Shown in pieces: positions 7,404 through 17,054 of a stretch of DNA of 32,859 nucleotides. This DNA is from Bryobacterales bacterium (lineage in GTDB: Bacteria > Acidobacteriota > Terriglobia > Bryobacterales > Bryobacteraceae), in the NCBI GenBank assembly GCA_003163855.1, contig PLRJ01000057.1, positions 1 through 32,859 of the forward strand. Direction: 5' to 3'. The stretch's first letter is position 1. The number at the start of each line of letters is the position of its first letter. Both the position numbers and the translations under genes were made by a program. Below the pieces are notes generated by a model. It ran no database searches, had not been told where the DNA came from, and saw nothing but the letters and a program-made list of their open reading frames with translations.

Positions 7404-9428
7404 CTATTTGGGGCAACCCAGAGCCTTCATGATGCTGTCAGGCAGCGGCTTGGCTTCCTTGACGGCTGGAGGCATGGTGGCACTGTTGTGAGGCACCAGG
7501 TAGATCTCGACTCGACGGTTCTTGTCGGCTTCGCTAACTTCCGAACCCTTGCGTTCCGTGGCCTTCGTTGCCGAAGTGCCGCACTGGCCGGGGCGGGTTT
7601 CTGAAGTTTGGTCGGTGCCAACCCAGTCGATCTTGATACGGGACGGATCGACGTTCTTGCAGGTAGCGGTTCCGCCACTCAACACAGCAGCGGCGTTGAG
7701 GGCACGCTGTTCATCGAGCGGGAGACCGGCTTCGGGAGCGGCTTTACGTCCCTTGCGGACGCGAGCGGCTCTGGCAGCGGCTTCTTCGTCGGTGTCGCGA
7801 TGGCCTACGAGGATGATGTCGTAGTCGCCGCTAGCCATTCTGGAAGCTGCGTCGTCAATCAGCAGGCGCTTGCCGCAGTTGTTGACGCGCGAGTTGTTCT
7901 TGGCGAAGATCACGTCGTCGAGACGGACGAAGGTGGGCTGGCAGTTCACCGTAATAGTGGTGTTCTGCGTGGCCATCTTGCCGGTCGTGTCGGTTACGGT
8001 GAGCGTAGCCGTTACGGTCTTGCTTTGTGCCTGGGCGCCGGTTTCGAAGTTCAGAGTAGAAGCATCGAAGGTGGCGTTGGGGCTGCTGTTGTTGGCGACA
8101 CTGCCTTCGCTGACGGTCCACTTATAGGTGAGACTTCCACCGCAAGCAGAAGGTGTAGCGGTAGCGGTCAGGTTCGATGTGTGGACGCCAGTGGTGTTGG
8201 AAGCGCAAGCCAGTTCCGTCGGAGTGGCGGTAACGCTGCTGATGGTCGGGCCGGAGTCATTCACAGTAACAGTGGCCGAGGCGGTTACGGGAGCGACCGG
8301 CGGCGGAGGAGCAGGCGTGCTCCAGCATCGCAGCGGGAAGTTCTTCGGCTTCTCCATAGGAGGAGGCGGCGGAGTGGTGTCGGTGACGGTGAGTTGCACG
8401 CTGAAGCTGCCCGCGTTGTTCGGCGTGAAAGTCAGGTCAGGAGTCGTGCTGGATTGGGCTGCGCCGTTCAAAGTCCAGGCGTAGGCCAATTTGCGTTCGG
8501 TGGCCACACCAGGCACCGTCGCATGCAACGTAACCGGTTTGCCTTGGCAAATGGTTCCTTCCATTCCCGAGATTGTCGGAGTGGGGAGCGGCGCGGGAGG
8601 AGGCGGAGGCGTAGGCATGGGGAACTTGTTGCAGTTCACCGAGCCCGCGAAATAAACCAAACCGATGGTGGCCTGGAGACCATTATAGGTCTGATGCGCG
8701 GGAATATAGATTCCGCTGGTAACAGCCGGTGAATTCGGCAGGCCAAAGGTTGGATTGCGAGAATACAGACCCCGAACATCGAAACGCATTCCCCAATGGT
8801 CGTTGAAATGCCACTTGACGCCACCGCCGTAGTTGATGCCGGCCTGCAGGTTATCGCTCAGGTTCTGGGCATTGTATATGGCAATGTTCGTCGGCTGCTT
8901 TGTGAGATTTTCAGCCTGGTTGGTGGGCGTAAACTGGGTACCCATGGGACCAACGGTCAGGTATGGGATCACCTTGGAACCACGAGGTTTAAGGTTAAAA
9001 ACAGGATTCAAACCAAATACATAATTCTTACTGCCGAAAGCGTAAGGCGGAATCGGAGTACCAATTAATCCAGCAGGCGTGGTGCCAGCGGGATAGTTTC
9101 CGTTCGAATTCCTGAACTCTATGTTTGCGTTGGCATAATCAGCCCAAAGCTCGATACCAATGTAGCGGCTCGGATTGAATGCAACTCTAATTCCACCGAC
9201 GCCACCGTCGGCAGTATGCATGGTTAGACCTGTGTTTAGCTGACCGTAAAGACTAATTCCCCCAAACGGATCGATTTCAACAAGATCGGGATGTTCGTCG
9301 CCTCCCATCCCCGCTTTCGTAGCCTTCGCTGGGCTGGTGTTCGTATCCTGCGCAAATGCGGCTGTACCGAAGCACAGAGCAGCACACAGGAACGCCGAAC
9401 TGACCGGCTTTTTTAGCCGAGTAATCAT
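7404..9428 (-). CDS. OmpA-like outer membrane protein with beta-barrel and Ig-like domains (paralog 1)
   Basis: From the ATG at 9428 (preceded by a good GGAGGAG site) the product is 674 residues; longer upstream reading frame lacks support. A signal peptide ends near AFA (26) before Gln27. An OmpA/OprF-type N-terminal barrel follows (about 45-270; PDLVEIDPFGGISLYGQLN, YLTVGPMGTQF, WHFNDHWGMRFDVRG). Next come a proline-rich linker, two Ig/PKD-like domains (about 287-365 and 394-496) and a divergent OmpA C-terminal domain (about 498-653). That last domain shows VIFAKNNSRVN and the closing DKNRRVEIYLVP expected for peptidoglycan binding. It likely anchors the outer membrane to the wall. It is a close paralog of the next gene upstream. 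Confidence 0.87.
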   Translation of the reverse strand: MITRLKKPVSSAFLCAALCFGTAAFAQDTNTSPAKATKAGMGGDEHPDLVEIDPFGGISLYGQLNTGLTMHTADGGVGGIRVAFNPSRYIGIELWADYANANIEFRNSNGNYPAGTTPAGLIGTPIPPYAFGSKNYVFGLNPVFNLKPRGSKVIPYLTVGPMGTQFTPTNQAENLTKQPTNIAIYNAQNLSDNLQAGINYGGGVKWHFNDHWGMRFDVRGLYSRNPTFGLPNSPAVTSGIYIPAHQTYNGLQATIGLVYFAGSVNCNKFPMPTPPPPPAPLPTPTISGMEGTICQGKPVTLHATVPGVATERKLAYAWTLNGAAQSSTTPDLTFTPNNAGSFSVQLTVTDTTPPPPPMEKPKNFPLRCWSTPAPPPPVAPVTASATVTVNDSGPTISSVTATPTELACASNTTGVHTSNLTATATPSACGGSLTYKWTVSEGSVANNSSPNATFDASTLNFETGAQAQSKTVTATLTVTDTTGKMATQNTTITVNCQPTFVRLDDVIFAKNNSRVNNCGKRLLIDDAASRMASGDYDIILVGHRDTDEEAAARAARVRKGRKAAPEAGLPLDEQRALNAAAVLSGGTATCKNVDPSRIKIDWVGTDQTSETRPGQCGTSATKATERKGSEVSEADKNRRVEIYLVPHNSATMPPAVKEAKPLPDSIMKALGCPK

Positions 9429-9539
9429 TCTGCTCCTCCAAAACGAGATATATGGACCCTCAACCACTATAGATAGTCGAGGGACTAACTTCATTACTGC
9501 CTGATCGCAAACACAGGCAGAATAAACAACCGAGACGTA

Positions 9540-9572
9540 CCGTGGGTTTGGCAACTAGCGTCAAACCCACGG
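9540..9572 (-). terminator. Hairpin between the two OmpA-like genes
   Basis: A perfect 11-bp inverted repeat CCGTGGGTTTG / CAAACCCACGG with an 11-nt loop lies 22 bp past the stop of paralog 2 and about 110 bp before the start of paralog 1. No strong U tract follows on the minus strand. It may be a partial terminator, an attenuator or an mRNA-stabilising stem that sets the ratio of the two proteins. Confidence 0.5.
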
Positions 9573-9593
9573 ACGTTTACAACGGTACTGCGC

Positions 9594-11483
9594 TTACTTA
9601 GGACACCCGAGAGCCTTAACGACACTCTCCGGTGCGGGTTTCGCATTCTTAGCCGCAGGAGGAACAACCTGGGAACCCTTCGGTACCAGATAGACTTCCA
9701 CACGGCGTTCTTTATCGGCATCGGTGACCACAGCCCCACGGCGCTCCTTAGTCGACGGCAAGGTTGAAGTGCCGCACAATCCAGGATCGGGCGTGGAGGT
9801 CTGATCGGTACCTTCAGCATCAATCTTAATTTGCGCCGGATCGACTGTGGCGCAAGTGCCCTTACCACCACTTAGGACGGCCGCGGCGTTGAGCGTGCGC
9901 TGATCGTCAAGCGTGATGGCCGGAGCGGCCTTGCGTCCTCGTCGGGCAGGCGCCAGCGTAGTCTTTTCATCCGCTGAACGATGTCCAACCAACAGGATGT
10001 CATAGGAACTGCCGGCTTGCTGCGCTGCCTGATCAATCAGGATGCGCTTGCCGCAATTATTGACGCGGGCGCTGTTCTTGGCGAACACAATGTCCGGAAG
10101 ACGCTTGTATGCTGGCGGACAGGTGACGGTTATGGTGGTTGATTGCGAGCCTGTTTTACCAGCTTCATCCGTCGCTGTCAGGGTTGCGGTGACGGTCTTC
10201 GTCTGGGCTTGACCGCCTGCTTCGAAGCTCAGGTTTGAAGTGTCGAAGGTTGCGTTCAAAGCGCTGCCGTTCGCCACACTGCCTTCACTGACCGACCATT
10301 TGTAAGTCAGATTGCCGCCGCAAGCCGAACCGGTGGCTTGGGCGGAGAGCGCGGCGGTGTGGATTCCACTGGCATCAGTGACACAACTGAGGCTTGCCGG
10401 ATTAGCGGTTACAGAAGACACCTGGGGAGGCATGTAGTCCTGCACCGTGACCACACGAGGTCCGGCCTTGATGGAGCGTGACGGATTAGTTGAATCGGTA
10501 ACGGTAACTTCCACCGTATTGTCACCAGCATTGTTGGGTGTAAAGGTAAAGTCGTGGCTGTCGGTTCCGGCGGGTGCACCGTTCAGCTTCCAGGCAAAGG
10601 ACAGCTGATGATTTTCCGGATCGGAGACAGTGGCATGTAAAGTTATCGGCTTGCCCTGGCAGAGCGTGCCACCCGCTCCTGTGATTTCACCCGGGCTGAG
10701 CGGTGGCGGCGGCTGCGGCACGACTGGCGGCGCAGGAACCACGTGGCGGCCCAGAAAGAACTCAAAACCAACCGTGGCTTCCAATCCAAGCAGCGTATGC
10801 TTCGGGGCAATATAAATACCCGTAGTGCTGAAGCTCGGTAACCCGTAAGCGGGATTCTTGGAAGTCATGGCGCGCACATCCAGCCGAATTCCTAAGTGGG
10901 GGCTCAAGTGGTATTTGACACCGCCGCCAAAGTTCGCGGCTACTTCAAGATCGCGTTTCAAGTTGCCAGACTGATAGGTGGCTATGGACGAAGGGAGCGT
11001 AGCAAAGTTCAGAGCCTGCTTGCTGGGAATGAATTCCAAAGCACCGACACCGGCAGTTACATAGGGCTGCACCCGGGAACCACGGCGCTTGAAGTTCAAA
11101 ACCGGATTCAAAGCAAGATAGTGAATTTCGTTGCGGAAGATGTAACTGGGTACACCCGGAGAAACGGAATTAACCAATTCCGTGTTGTTACCCATGTAGT
11201 TATAACCCAACTCGATTCCGACGTATGGGCTGATGTTAAAGGTGACTCGACCGCCACCTGTTCCACCATCTCTCAACTTCTCATCAAGACCACGATTGAT
11301 CTGGCCAAAGAGACTAACTCCTCCAAACGGATCGAGTTCGACAAGGTCCGGCAGCACATCCGAGACATCGCCCGCGGCAGCAGCTTTAGGCTGCTGCGTA
11401 ACCTGGGCCGGCGCTGTAGTTATCAAGCATGAAGCGGCCAGCAGTAAAAGCGCCCTGCTCCACCTCATTTGTCTAACATGCAT
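9594..11483 (-). CDS. OmpA-like outer membrane protein with beta-barrel and Ig-like domains (paralog 2)
   Basis: The ATG at 11483 has a well placed GGAGG site and gives 629 residues; a GTG further upstream would add 11 residues without support. The signal peptide ends near APA (26) before Gln27. The layout repeats paralog 1: barrel (PDLVELDPFGGVSLFGQIN; YVTAGVGALEF; YHLSPHLGIRLDVRA), proline-rich linker, Ig-like domains at about 266-345 and 354-451, and an OmpA C-terminal domain at about 456-604 with VFAKNSARVNNCGKR and DKERRVEVYLVP. The second Ig-like domain and the C-terminal domain are the most similar parts, pointing to tandem duplication. Located 60 bp downstream of the Asp-box propeller gene, probably co-transcribed. 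Confidence 0.87.
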   Translation of the reverse strand: MHVRQMRWSRALLLLAASCLITTAPAQVTQQPKAAAAGDVSDVLPDLVELDPFGGVSLFGQINRGLDEKLRDGGTGGGRVTFNISPYVGIELGYNYMGNNTELVNSVSPGVPSYIFRNEIHYLALNPVLNFKRRGSRVQPYVTAGVGALEFIPSKQALNFATLPSSIATYQSGNLKRDLEVAANFGGGVKYHLSPHLGIRLDVRAMTSKNPAYGLPSFSTTGIYIAPKHTLLGLEATVGFEFFLGRHVVPAPPVVPQPPPPLSPGEITGAGGTLCQGKPITLHATVSDPENHQLSFAWKLNGAPAGTDSHDFTFTPNNAGDNTVEVTVTDSTNPSRSIKAGPRVVTVQDYMPPQVSSVTANPASLSCVTDASGIHTAALSAQATGSACGGNLTYKWSVSEGSVANGSALNATFDTSNLSFEAGGQAQTKTVTATLTATDEAGKTGSQSTTITVTCPPAYKRLPDIVFAKNSARVNNCGKRILIDQAAQQAGSSYDILLVGHRSADEKTTLAPARRGRKAAPAITLDDQRTLNAAAVLSGGKGTCATVDPAQIKIDAEGTDQTSTPDPGLCGTSTLPSTKERRGAVVTDADKERRVEVYLVPKGSQVVPPAAKNAKPAPESVVKALGCPK

Positions 11484-11543
11484 CCGTTTCCTCCACACAC
11501 AAGATCTAAGCAACACTAATACTTGATCTTAGCGGAAAAGGTA

Positions 11544-13559
11544 CTAATTACGGAAGAGAATACCGAGGTCAGTAGTAATACCGTAAAGCCTGGCTGAGGT
11601 GTAATCCGGTATCCACAGCTTACGAATACGCGTGGTGGGCAGCTCACTTGGAACTAACTTCCAGTTACTTCCGGCGTCAGTGGTTTCATAAAGGCGGCCA
11701 TATTCGACTGCGAAAGCCGTCTTCTCCTGAGGCGAATATAAGACGGATGTAACAGTGGAAGCCGGCATGCCGCCGAGATTGGCGTACCAATTCGCGCCAT
11801 TGTCGGAGCTCGTGTAAAGCCCGACCCTGGTAGCCACCAGAATCGGCGAGTCGTGACTTACTGGCAAGCCGACGTCGTTTACATCTGAAGACGGCAGTGG
11901 AAAATTGAACTTCACCCAGTGATCTCCGAAATCCGTCGAAGCGTAAAGGCCGTTGGTAGCGCGCGCAATCAAGCGTCCATCGGAATTAGGAGCGGCGAAG
12001 AGACCGTTGATGGCAAGCGCGCCCGGAAGGTCGGCAACGGTCCAGCGCTCGCCCGCGTCGCTGCTTTTCAGCAGGCCCATATCCGAGGCGGCGAAAATGA
12101 CCGCCTTGGTACCGCTCTTGACCGCATAGACAGCGTTGAACTCGGAAGGCGCAATAGTACGCAACTTCTCCACCGGCTTCAGGGTGCGCTTTACCGCTTG
12201 CTTACCCTTGACGGTACGGACAGGCGTTTTTGGAGCTACGGGCGCCTCTTCAATCACAACTTTGATGGGCTGAGGCTTCCAGATAAGCCCGCCATCAATG
12301 GACTTGAACATCTCACGATGAGCCACGGCAAGCAAAACCTTGTCGTCCTCAGGCATGCCGGCGATGCCTCGCAGATGGACGCCGGTCAGTCCCTTAACGC
12401 CGCTTTCCTGCTGCCACGTCTCGCCTTTATCCGCGCTGATGAAGATACCGCTGGAATCTCCAAGCTGAGGTTCGATGGCAAACAGTTTGCCGCCGGCCTG
12501 GGTAGCGGAACTGATGTTGCGATCGACAAAACCGTTATTGATCATGCGGATGGCATCGCCGCTGTCCTTGCTCTTGCCCATCCCCTCGTATTCCATCGCC
12601 AGGAACATCTGGCCGCTGTGAGCTGGATCGAAAACCATGGAGTTCACCTGTTCGTTGCTGACCGTGCGCCAGGCCATCCCGGCATTGATTGACTTGAACA
12701 ACCCCATCGTGGTGCCGGCGAAGAGGACCTTGGCGTTAGCTGGATCCTCGCGGATAACGTGCGTGCGGCGCGAGGTGTTCGGAATACCCACCAGCTTTTT
12801 CCACATGTCGCCGCGATTACCGCTTTCGTAAATACCGCTACAGGCGCTGGCAAAAATATTGGTGGGATTGGTGCGGTCAACGTAAAGGGAGAACACGTCG
12901 GAATCGTCAATCATGCCGTTGTGGATGGATTCCCAGGTTTTGCCGGCGTCGGTAGTCTTCCAGGGCAGATGCGAGGTGCCGGCATAGATGATGTCGGGAT
13001 TCTGCGGATCGACGGCGACGGCCGTTATGCCCTGCATTTCAGCATTTTGCTTATCAGAGATGCGCTGCCAGGTTTTGCCTGAATCGTCGCTCATCATTAC
13101 GCCGTGAAGGGTGCCTGAGAGGAAGCGGGTTGGTTTGGAAGGCGCCGAGACGATAGAGCGGACGCCGAAATCCTGAATGCCGATGACGGGAGCCCAGGTT
13201 TTGCCTTGATCCTGACTTTCGAACAAACCGCCGCCATCGGCGGAGATGATTCCGGCCAGGTAATGTTTCGAATCGGACGGATCCACCAGCACAGAAGTCA
13301 CTTCGCTCAAGTTTTGTTTGGGGAAGTTGAGCAACTGCCAGTTGTCTCCACCGTTTTCACTGCGGAATAGCAGAGAGTTCATGCCGCCCGCAAGCAGGAT
13401 GTCTGGATTGTTTGGATCGATGCCAATCGATTTTGCCGATCCGCCGAAAGGGCCCGCGATTTTCCAGTCAGAAACCGGGGTGGTCACGGCGCGAGCGGCG
13501 AAACCGAAAGTTAAAAGAGTGGTTGCGACGACGAGGACGAAGAGTGAACTTTTGGACAT
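11544..13559 (-). CDS. Secreted Asp-box (BNR/Ycf48-like) beta-propeller protein
   Basis: The 671-residue product starts with a signal peptide (residues 1-24, ending FAARA). It then carries about a dozen Asp-box turns of the type S/T-x-D-x-G-x-x-W, for example RSENGGDNW, ESQDQGKTW, KTTDAGKTW, ISADKGETW, KSSDAGERW, TSSDNGANW and ETTDAGSNW, plus one degenerate copy (KSKDSGDAI). The repeats fall in two groups separated by a Lys/Pro/Val-rich linker around residues 430-460, suggesting two propellers like sortilin/Vps10 or exo-xyloglucanase folds. No catalytic residues of sialidases or glycosidases are evident. It is first in a three-gene minus-strand block with the two OmpA-like proteins, so a surface role is likely. 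Confidence 0.87.
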   Translation of the reverse strand: MSKSSLFVLVVATTLLTFGFAARAVTTPVSDWKIAGPFGGSAKSIGIDPNNPDILLAGGMNSLLFRSENGGDNWQLLNFPKQNLSEVTSVLVDPSDSKHYLAGIISADGGGLFESQDQGKTWAPVIGIQDFGVRSIVSAPSKPTRFLSGTLHGVMMSDDSGKTWQRISDKQNAEMQGITAVAVDPQNPDIIYAGTSHLPWKTTDAGKTWESIHNGMIDDSDVFSLYVDRTNPTNIFASACSGIYESGNRGDMWKKLVGIPNTSRRTHVIREDPANAKVLFAGTTMGLFKSINAGMAWRTVSNEQVNSMVFDPAHSGQMFLAMEYEGMGKSKDSGDAIRMINNGFVDRNISSATQAGGKLFAIEPQLGDSSGIFISADKGETWQQESGVKGLTGVHLRGIAGMPEDDKVLLAVAHREMFKSIDGGLIWKPQPIKVVIEEAPVAPKTPVRTVKGKQAVKRTLKPVEKLRTIAPSEFNAVYAVKSGTKAVIFAASDMGLLKSSDAGERWTVADLPGALAINGLFAAPNSDGRLIARATNGLYASTDFGDHWVKFNFPLPSSDVNDVGLPVSHDSPILVATRVGLYTSSDNGANWYANLGGMPASTVTSVLYSPQEKTAFAVEYGRLYETTDAGSNWKLVPSELPTTRIRKLWIPDYTSARLYGITTDLGILFRN

Positions 13560-13847
13560 TTGCTTATTGATAGTGCTGAAACGAGGAACTTTATAGCGGT
13601 CATTCTATTTTGCAACAGGCTGGGTGAGGAAAGTGGGGCGCCAGAGCGGATTTGTTCAAATCGGCTGGTCGGATCGAGAAGAGATGAATAGGGCAGCCAG
13701 TCGCCTAACTCTCGGCTCGCGCGCGTTCTAATCCCTTATCGACCGGCATCAGAATATTCCGGCCCGCGAAGCACAGATTTCAATGGTACACCTCTAAGGG
13801 GAGCATAAAGTTTTGGGGTCTGCCTTGCCCCGAGCTTGGGGAAGATC

Positions 13848-16763
13848 ATGACTCGGATGTTCGTACTCTTGTTGGTCGCAGCTACGATTCTGATTACAGA
13901 AGGGTGCGGCGGGGGCGGGTCAGCGGGGAGCGGTACTAGTGTCACGGTGGGTGGCGTTGGGTCGGCGGCCGTGCCCGCACTGAGCGGCATAGCACCCTCA
14001 TCTGCCGTCGTTGGGGCCTCCACGCTTACTCTAGTCGCATACGGGTCCAATCTTCAGGACGGCGCCGTGATCCAGTGGAACGGAGTGGAACTCGCCACGT
14101 CAGCATGCGTAGACGTCAACCTGATTCAGATCTTATGCAGTATGGCCGCTGCAGTCACCGCGACAATACCTGCTTCTGACTTTGCGACCGCGGGCACCGC
14201 GAAGGTCACACTTAAAGGGACATTCGGTGGAACGTCCCAGGCGCTGAGCTTCACCATCGTTCAACCGTCGAGCGGGAATACGTGGGTCAGGGCAGTCGCG
14301 GGCATATCGGCACCCAACGGCATCGTTTCGGACACGGCACGCGGTAAAGTTTATGTCTCCCTCGGTGCAACGGATGCGGACAACCCGAACACTATTGCCG
14401 TCATTGACCCTATTGCTGGAAGTGCGACGTCGTTTGCGCCAGCCGGAAATAATCCTAACCTGCTGTCGATCTCTTCCGATAACGCATATCTGTGGGTAGG
14501 GCTTGACGGAAGCAGTTCGGTGCAGCGCCTTTTGCTTCCCGGGCTGAATCCAGACATTTCGTTTACTCTTCCGGTAGATCCGTTCGGGAACCTGCAGCGG
14601 GCGGTCTCTTTGCAAGCGGCCCCTATCAACCCACATACCGTGGGTATGGTTGTGGGAATTGTTGATGGGGAGGGCGGCGACGCAGTCTACGTTTACGATG
14701 ATGCAACTGCCCGGTCCAATTACGTGCCGAGATCTGGCGGCGGTGGGGCAATCGACTGGATCCAGTGGGGCGCCGATGATTTGACCATCTACGGCAACAC
14801 TCAGCCCCTCTCTTCAGACGCCGGCGGCATCTCTACCTTGAGTATCGACTCCTCCGGCGTTACGCTATCAGGCTATGGGGGCGGACCCGACCTTCTGCCA
14901 ACGGTCACGCAGTTCGACAAGAGCAACGGGGTTCTCTACTCCAACGGCCGCGCATATGATCCGGTAAAGGTGAGCCTTACCGCGAGCTTCGGTTTGGTGT
15001 TGGGAAGTACCAACGCGTGTACCGCTGATTCGGGGTTGGGCCGCTACTATTGCGGAATTAGTTATAACATTGGCGGAACCGATGTCCTCTTATATGAGTT
15101 GTGGGTCTTCGATTTAAATTCTTACGCGCTGTTGAATCGCGTCTTTTTCGGTTTTTCGTCCGGTTCACAAATGTCGATTGTCTCTGGCTCGCCCCGGTCA
15201 CTAGTGCGCTGGGGAGCTGCTGGACTTGCCTTGTTGACCGATCGCGGAGTTTTCTTGATCGACGGTGCAGCCGTGAACCCCGGCGCAACGCCGGATGTGA
15301 CGAAGGGAGCGCCAGAGCCATCCTACGCATGGCTTAGCTCCATGACGCCGGACTCAGCCAACACAACCAGCGGGCAGGTGCAGGTCACAGTAAGGGGTAA
15401 CGGATTCTCCCCAGATAGCACCGCTTGTTGGAACTGCCAATATTTGCAAGACCGTTTTCTGCCGACGACTTTCGTGAGTTCCACACAGTTGAACGTCACC
15501 GTCCCTTTGTCTGACGTTTCATCTACCGCGCCGTTGGAGGTTAGCGTTTTCGACCAGTCCTCAAACCTGTACTCAACGAATGCTCTTACGTTTACCGTCT
15601 TGGGCTCCTCGGGCACCACTCAGGTCACGCCATTGAATATTTGCGGTCTTGCAGCCGTTTGGGATAAGAGCAGCCAACTTCTTTACGTCGCCACCGCCGA
15701 TTACGACGGAGCCTATCCAAACTCGGTGCTGGCGATGGACCCGACCACAGGGAACGTGGTCCAATCCCGTTCTGTCGAATCAGACCCAGCCTTTCTGAGC
15801 GATTCAGCCGACGGAGAATATCTTTATGTGGCTTACGCCAGCGCCACCAACCTGACGCAGCTTACTTTGCCCGGGCTGAACACTACGGCAACGGCGGCGC
15901 TTCAAAGCCAGGGAAACACTTTTTTCCCGGGCGACCTGAAAGCAGCGCCACAGAATCCGCACACGGTGGCGGCAACCCTGCTTTCGTCGGAGAGAGTGCC
16001 GGAGGCTGTAGGGGGTATTGTCATCTTCCAGGACGGCACCGCCCTGCCCGATTCTTTGCCTGGATTTGGGCAAGCCGGCCAGACGGTTTCGGCCTTGTAC
16101 GACGTTTTGGCGTGGAGTGCATCGGACCAGTTATTGACCTCTGCTGCTTCATCGGTGGACGCCAATTCAAGTCCGCTCTATTTGCTCCAGGTTGACTCCT
16201 CCGGAGTCTCCTATATCGGGCAAGGGAGCACAGCGTTCAATACTCCGGGTGATATCCACTCCGACTTCGGGACAAACTTGATCTACAGCGACGGCGGCAG
16301 CGTAATCAACCCAAGCACTGGCGTAATTGTGGGCAGCTATGGCGCCTCGGGGCTCATGGCTCCCGACTCCTCGTTGAACCGCGTCTTTATACTGGGCCAA
16401 ACCACCGCGCAAGCAAACATGAATAGCTACACCATTCAATCCTTCGATCAGAAAGCTTTCAATCTTGTCTCGTCCATTACCTTGGCGAACGTTTCAGGCA
16501 CTCCGATCGAACTCGTCCGCTGGGGCGCCACGGGGCTTGCCGTGCTAACCACTGGTGGCGTAGCGGAGCAATCGGAGAACGGCAATGGGATGTTGTACCT
16601 GATCCAGGACTCGACATTTGTTTCAAGCACCGAACCTGCGGCGCGTCTCGGGCACCCCGTTACTGAACGGGTACGGCAAAGATGGAGGCGGATGACGATA
16701 AAGGAGTACGTGTCTGCGGCGCATCGAGTAAAGCCAGGTGGCCCGTCGCAAAGACAACGTTAA
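13848..16763 (+). CDS. TIG/IPT-domain and beta-propeller putative lipoprotein with internal duplication
   Basis: The ATG at 13848 is preferred over the TTG at 13836; another ATG lies at 13857. The N-terminus (MFVLLLVAATILITEGCGGGG) is a lipoprotein-like signal with a non-canonical lipobox (TEGC) and a Gly-rich tether. The 971-residue protein has a TIG domain (about 45-135), a YVTN-like propeller (140-485), a second TIG domain (489-585) and a second propeller (597-920). The two halves share landmarks: AVIDP/AMDP, LLPGLN/TLPGLN, NPHTV, VDSSGV/IDSSGV and VRWGAxGLAxLT. The last 40 residues are Arg-rich and unlike the rest, perhaps read-through after loss of an older stop. Function unknown, probably surface adhesion or binding. 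Confidence 0.85.
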   Translation: MTRMFVLLLVAATILITEGCGGGGSAGSGTSVTVGGVGSAAVPALSGIAPSSAVVGASTLTLVAYGSNLQDGAVIQWNGVELATSACVDVNLIQILCSMAAAVTATIPASDFATAGTAKVTLKGTFGGTSQALSFTIVQPSSGNTWVRAVAGISAPNGIVSDTARGKVYVSLGATDADNPNTIAVIDPIAGSATSFAPAGNNPNLLSISSDNAYLWVGLDGSSSVQRLLLPGLNPDISFTLPVDPFGNLQRAVSLQAAPINPHTVGMVVGIVDGEGGDAVYVYDDATARSNYVPRSGGGGAIDWIQWGADDLTIYGNTQPLSSDAGGISTLSIDSSGVTLSGYGGGPDLLPTVTQFDKSNGVLYSNGRAYDPVKVSLTASFGLVLGSTNACTADSGLGRYYCGISYNIGGTDVLLYELWVFDLNSYALLNRVFFGFSSGSQMSIVSGSPRSLVRWGAAGLALLTDRGVFLIDGAAVNPGATPDVTKGAPEPSYAWLSSMTPDSANTTSGQVQVTVRGNGFSPDSTACWNCQYLQDRFLPTTFVSSTQLNVTVPLSDVSSTAPLEVSVFDQSSNLYSTNALTFTVLGSSGTTQVTPLNICGLAAVWDKSSQLLYVATADYDGAYPNSVLAMDPTTGNVVQSRSVESDPAFLSDSADGEYLYVAYASATNLTQLTLPGLNTTATAALQSQGNTFFPGDLKAAPQNPHTVAATLLSSERVPEAVGGIVIFQDGTALPDSLPGFGQAGQTVSALYDVLAWSASDQLLTSAASSVDANSSPLYLLQVDSSGVSYIGQGSTAFNTPGDIHSDFGTNLIYSDGGSVINPSTGVIVGSYGASGLMAPDSSLNRVFILGQTTAQANMNSYTIQSFDQKAFNLVSSITLANVSGTPIELVRWGATGLAVLTTGGVAEQSENGNGMLYLIQDSTFVSSTEPAARLGHPVTERVRQRWRRMTIKEYVSAAHRVKPGGPSQRQR

Positions 16764-17054
16764 CTGCCCGAGCGGGCGTCATCCGATTCACTCCTTTGTG
16801 CTTGGGTTTGGAATAAGCCAAGAGTCGGCCCAGCCCGCACGCTGCGCCTCTGTAATGCGCTGGACCGCATTCACGAACTAAGCCGATGGTATCGCCGGGC
16901 ATCGTGAGATCTGTTGCCGGGCGGGCTGGAGCCGGCCATATGGCATTGTTTCCGGGAGAGCGTGGCACTAGCTGAGGGATTGATTTGCGCCCCGCTAGGG
17001 CAGTCAGGTATCCTATAAGCGTACATTTACACAAAGAATTAGGTCAGCAGGTTA
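16764..17054 (+). other. Intergenic region before rpsT
   Basis: This 291-bp gap holds no convincing gene. A minus-strand frame (16660-17034) overlaps the end of the TIG gene but has no recognised domain or start context. A TATCCT hexamer (about 17009-17014) roughly 40 nt upstream of rpsT may be its -10 element, with AGGT near the start as ribosome binding site. Confidence 0.4.

Noticed and set aside
8128..8484. Possible repeats from Gly/Pro-coding tracts in the ompA-like genes
   Set aside because: These are coding low-complexity linkers, not independent DNA repeats.
7608..8732. 374-aa plus-strand frame antisense to OmpA-like paralog 1
   Set aside because: Gly/Ser/Arg-rich composition typical of a shadow of Pro/Ala/Thr-rich coding DNA; no motifs.
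9429..9554. Upstream extension of OmpA-like paralog 1
   Set aside because: The ATG at 9428 has a strong GGAGGAG site and begins a proper signal peptide; the extension does not.
16660..17034. 124-aa minus-strand reading frame after the TIG gene
   Set aside because: It overlaps the end of a longer gene, starts without a ribosome binding site and has no recognisable domain.
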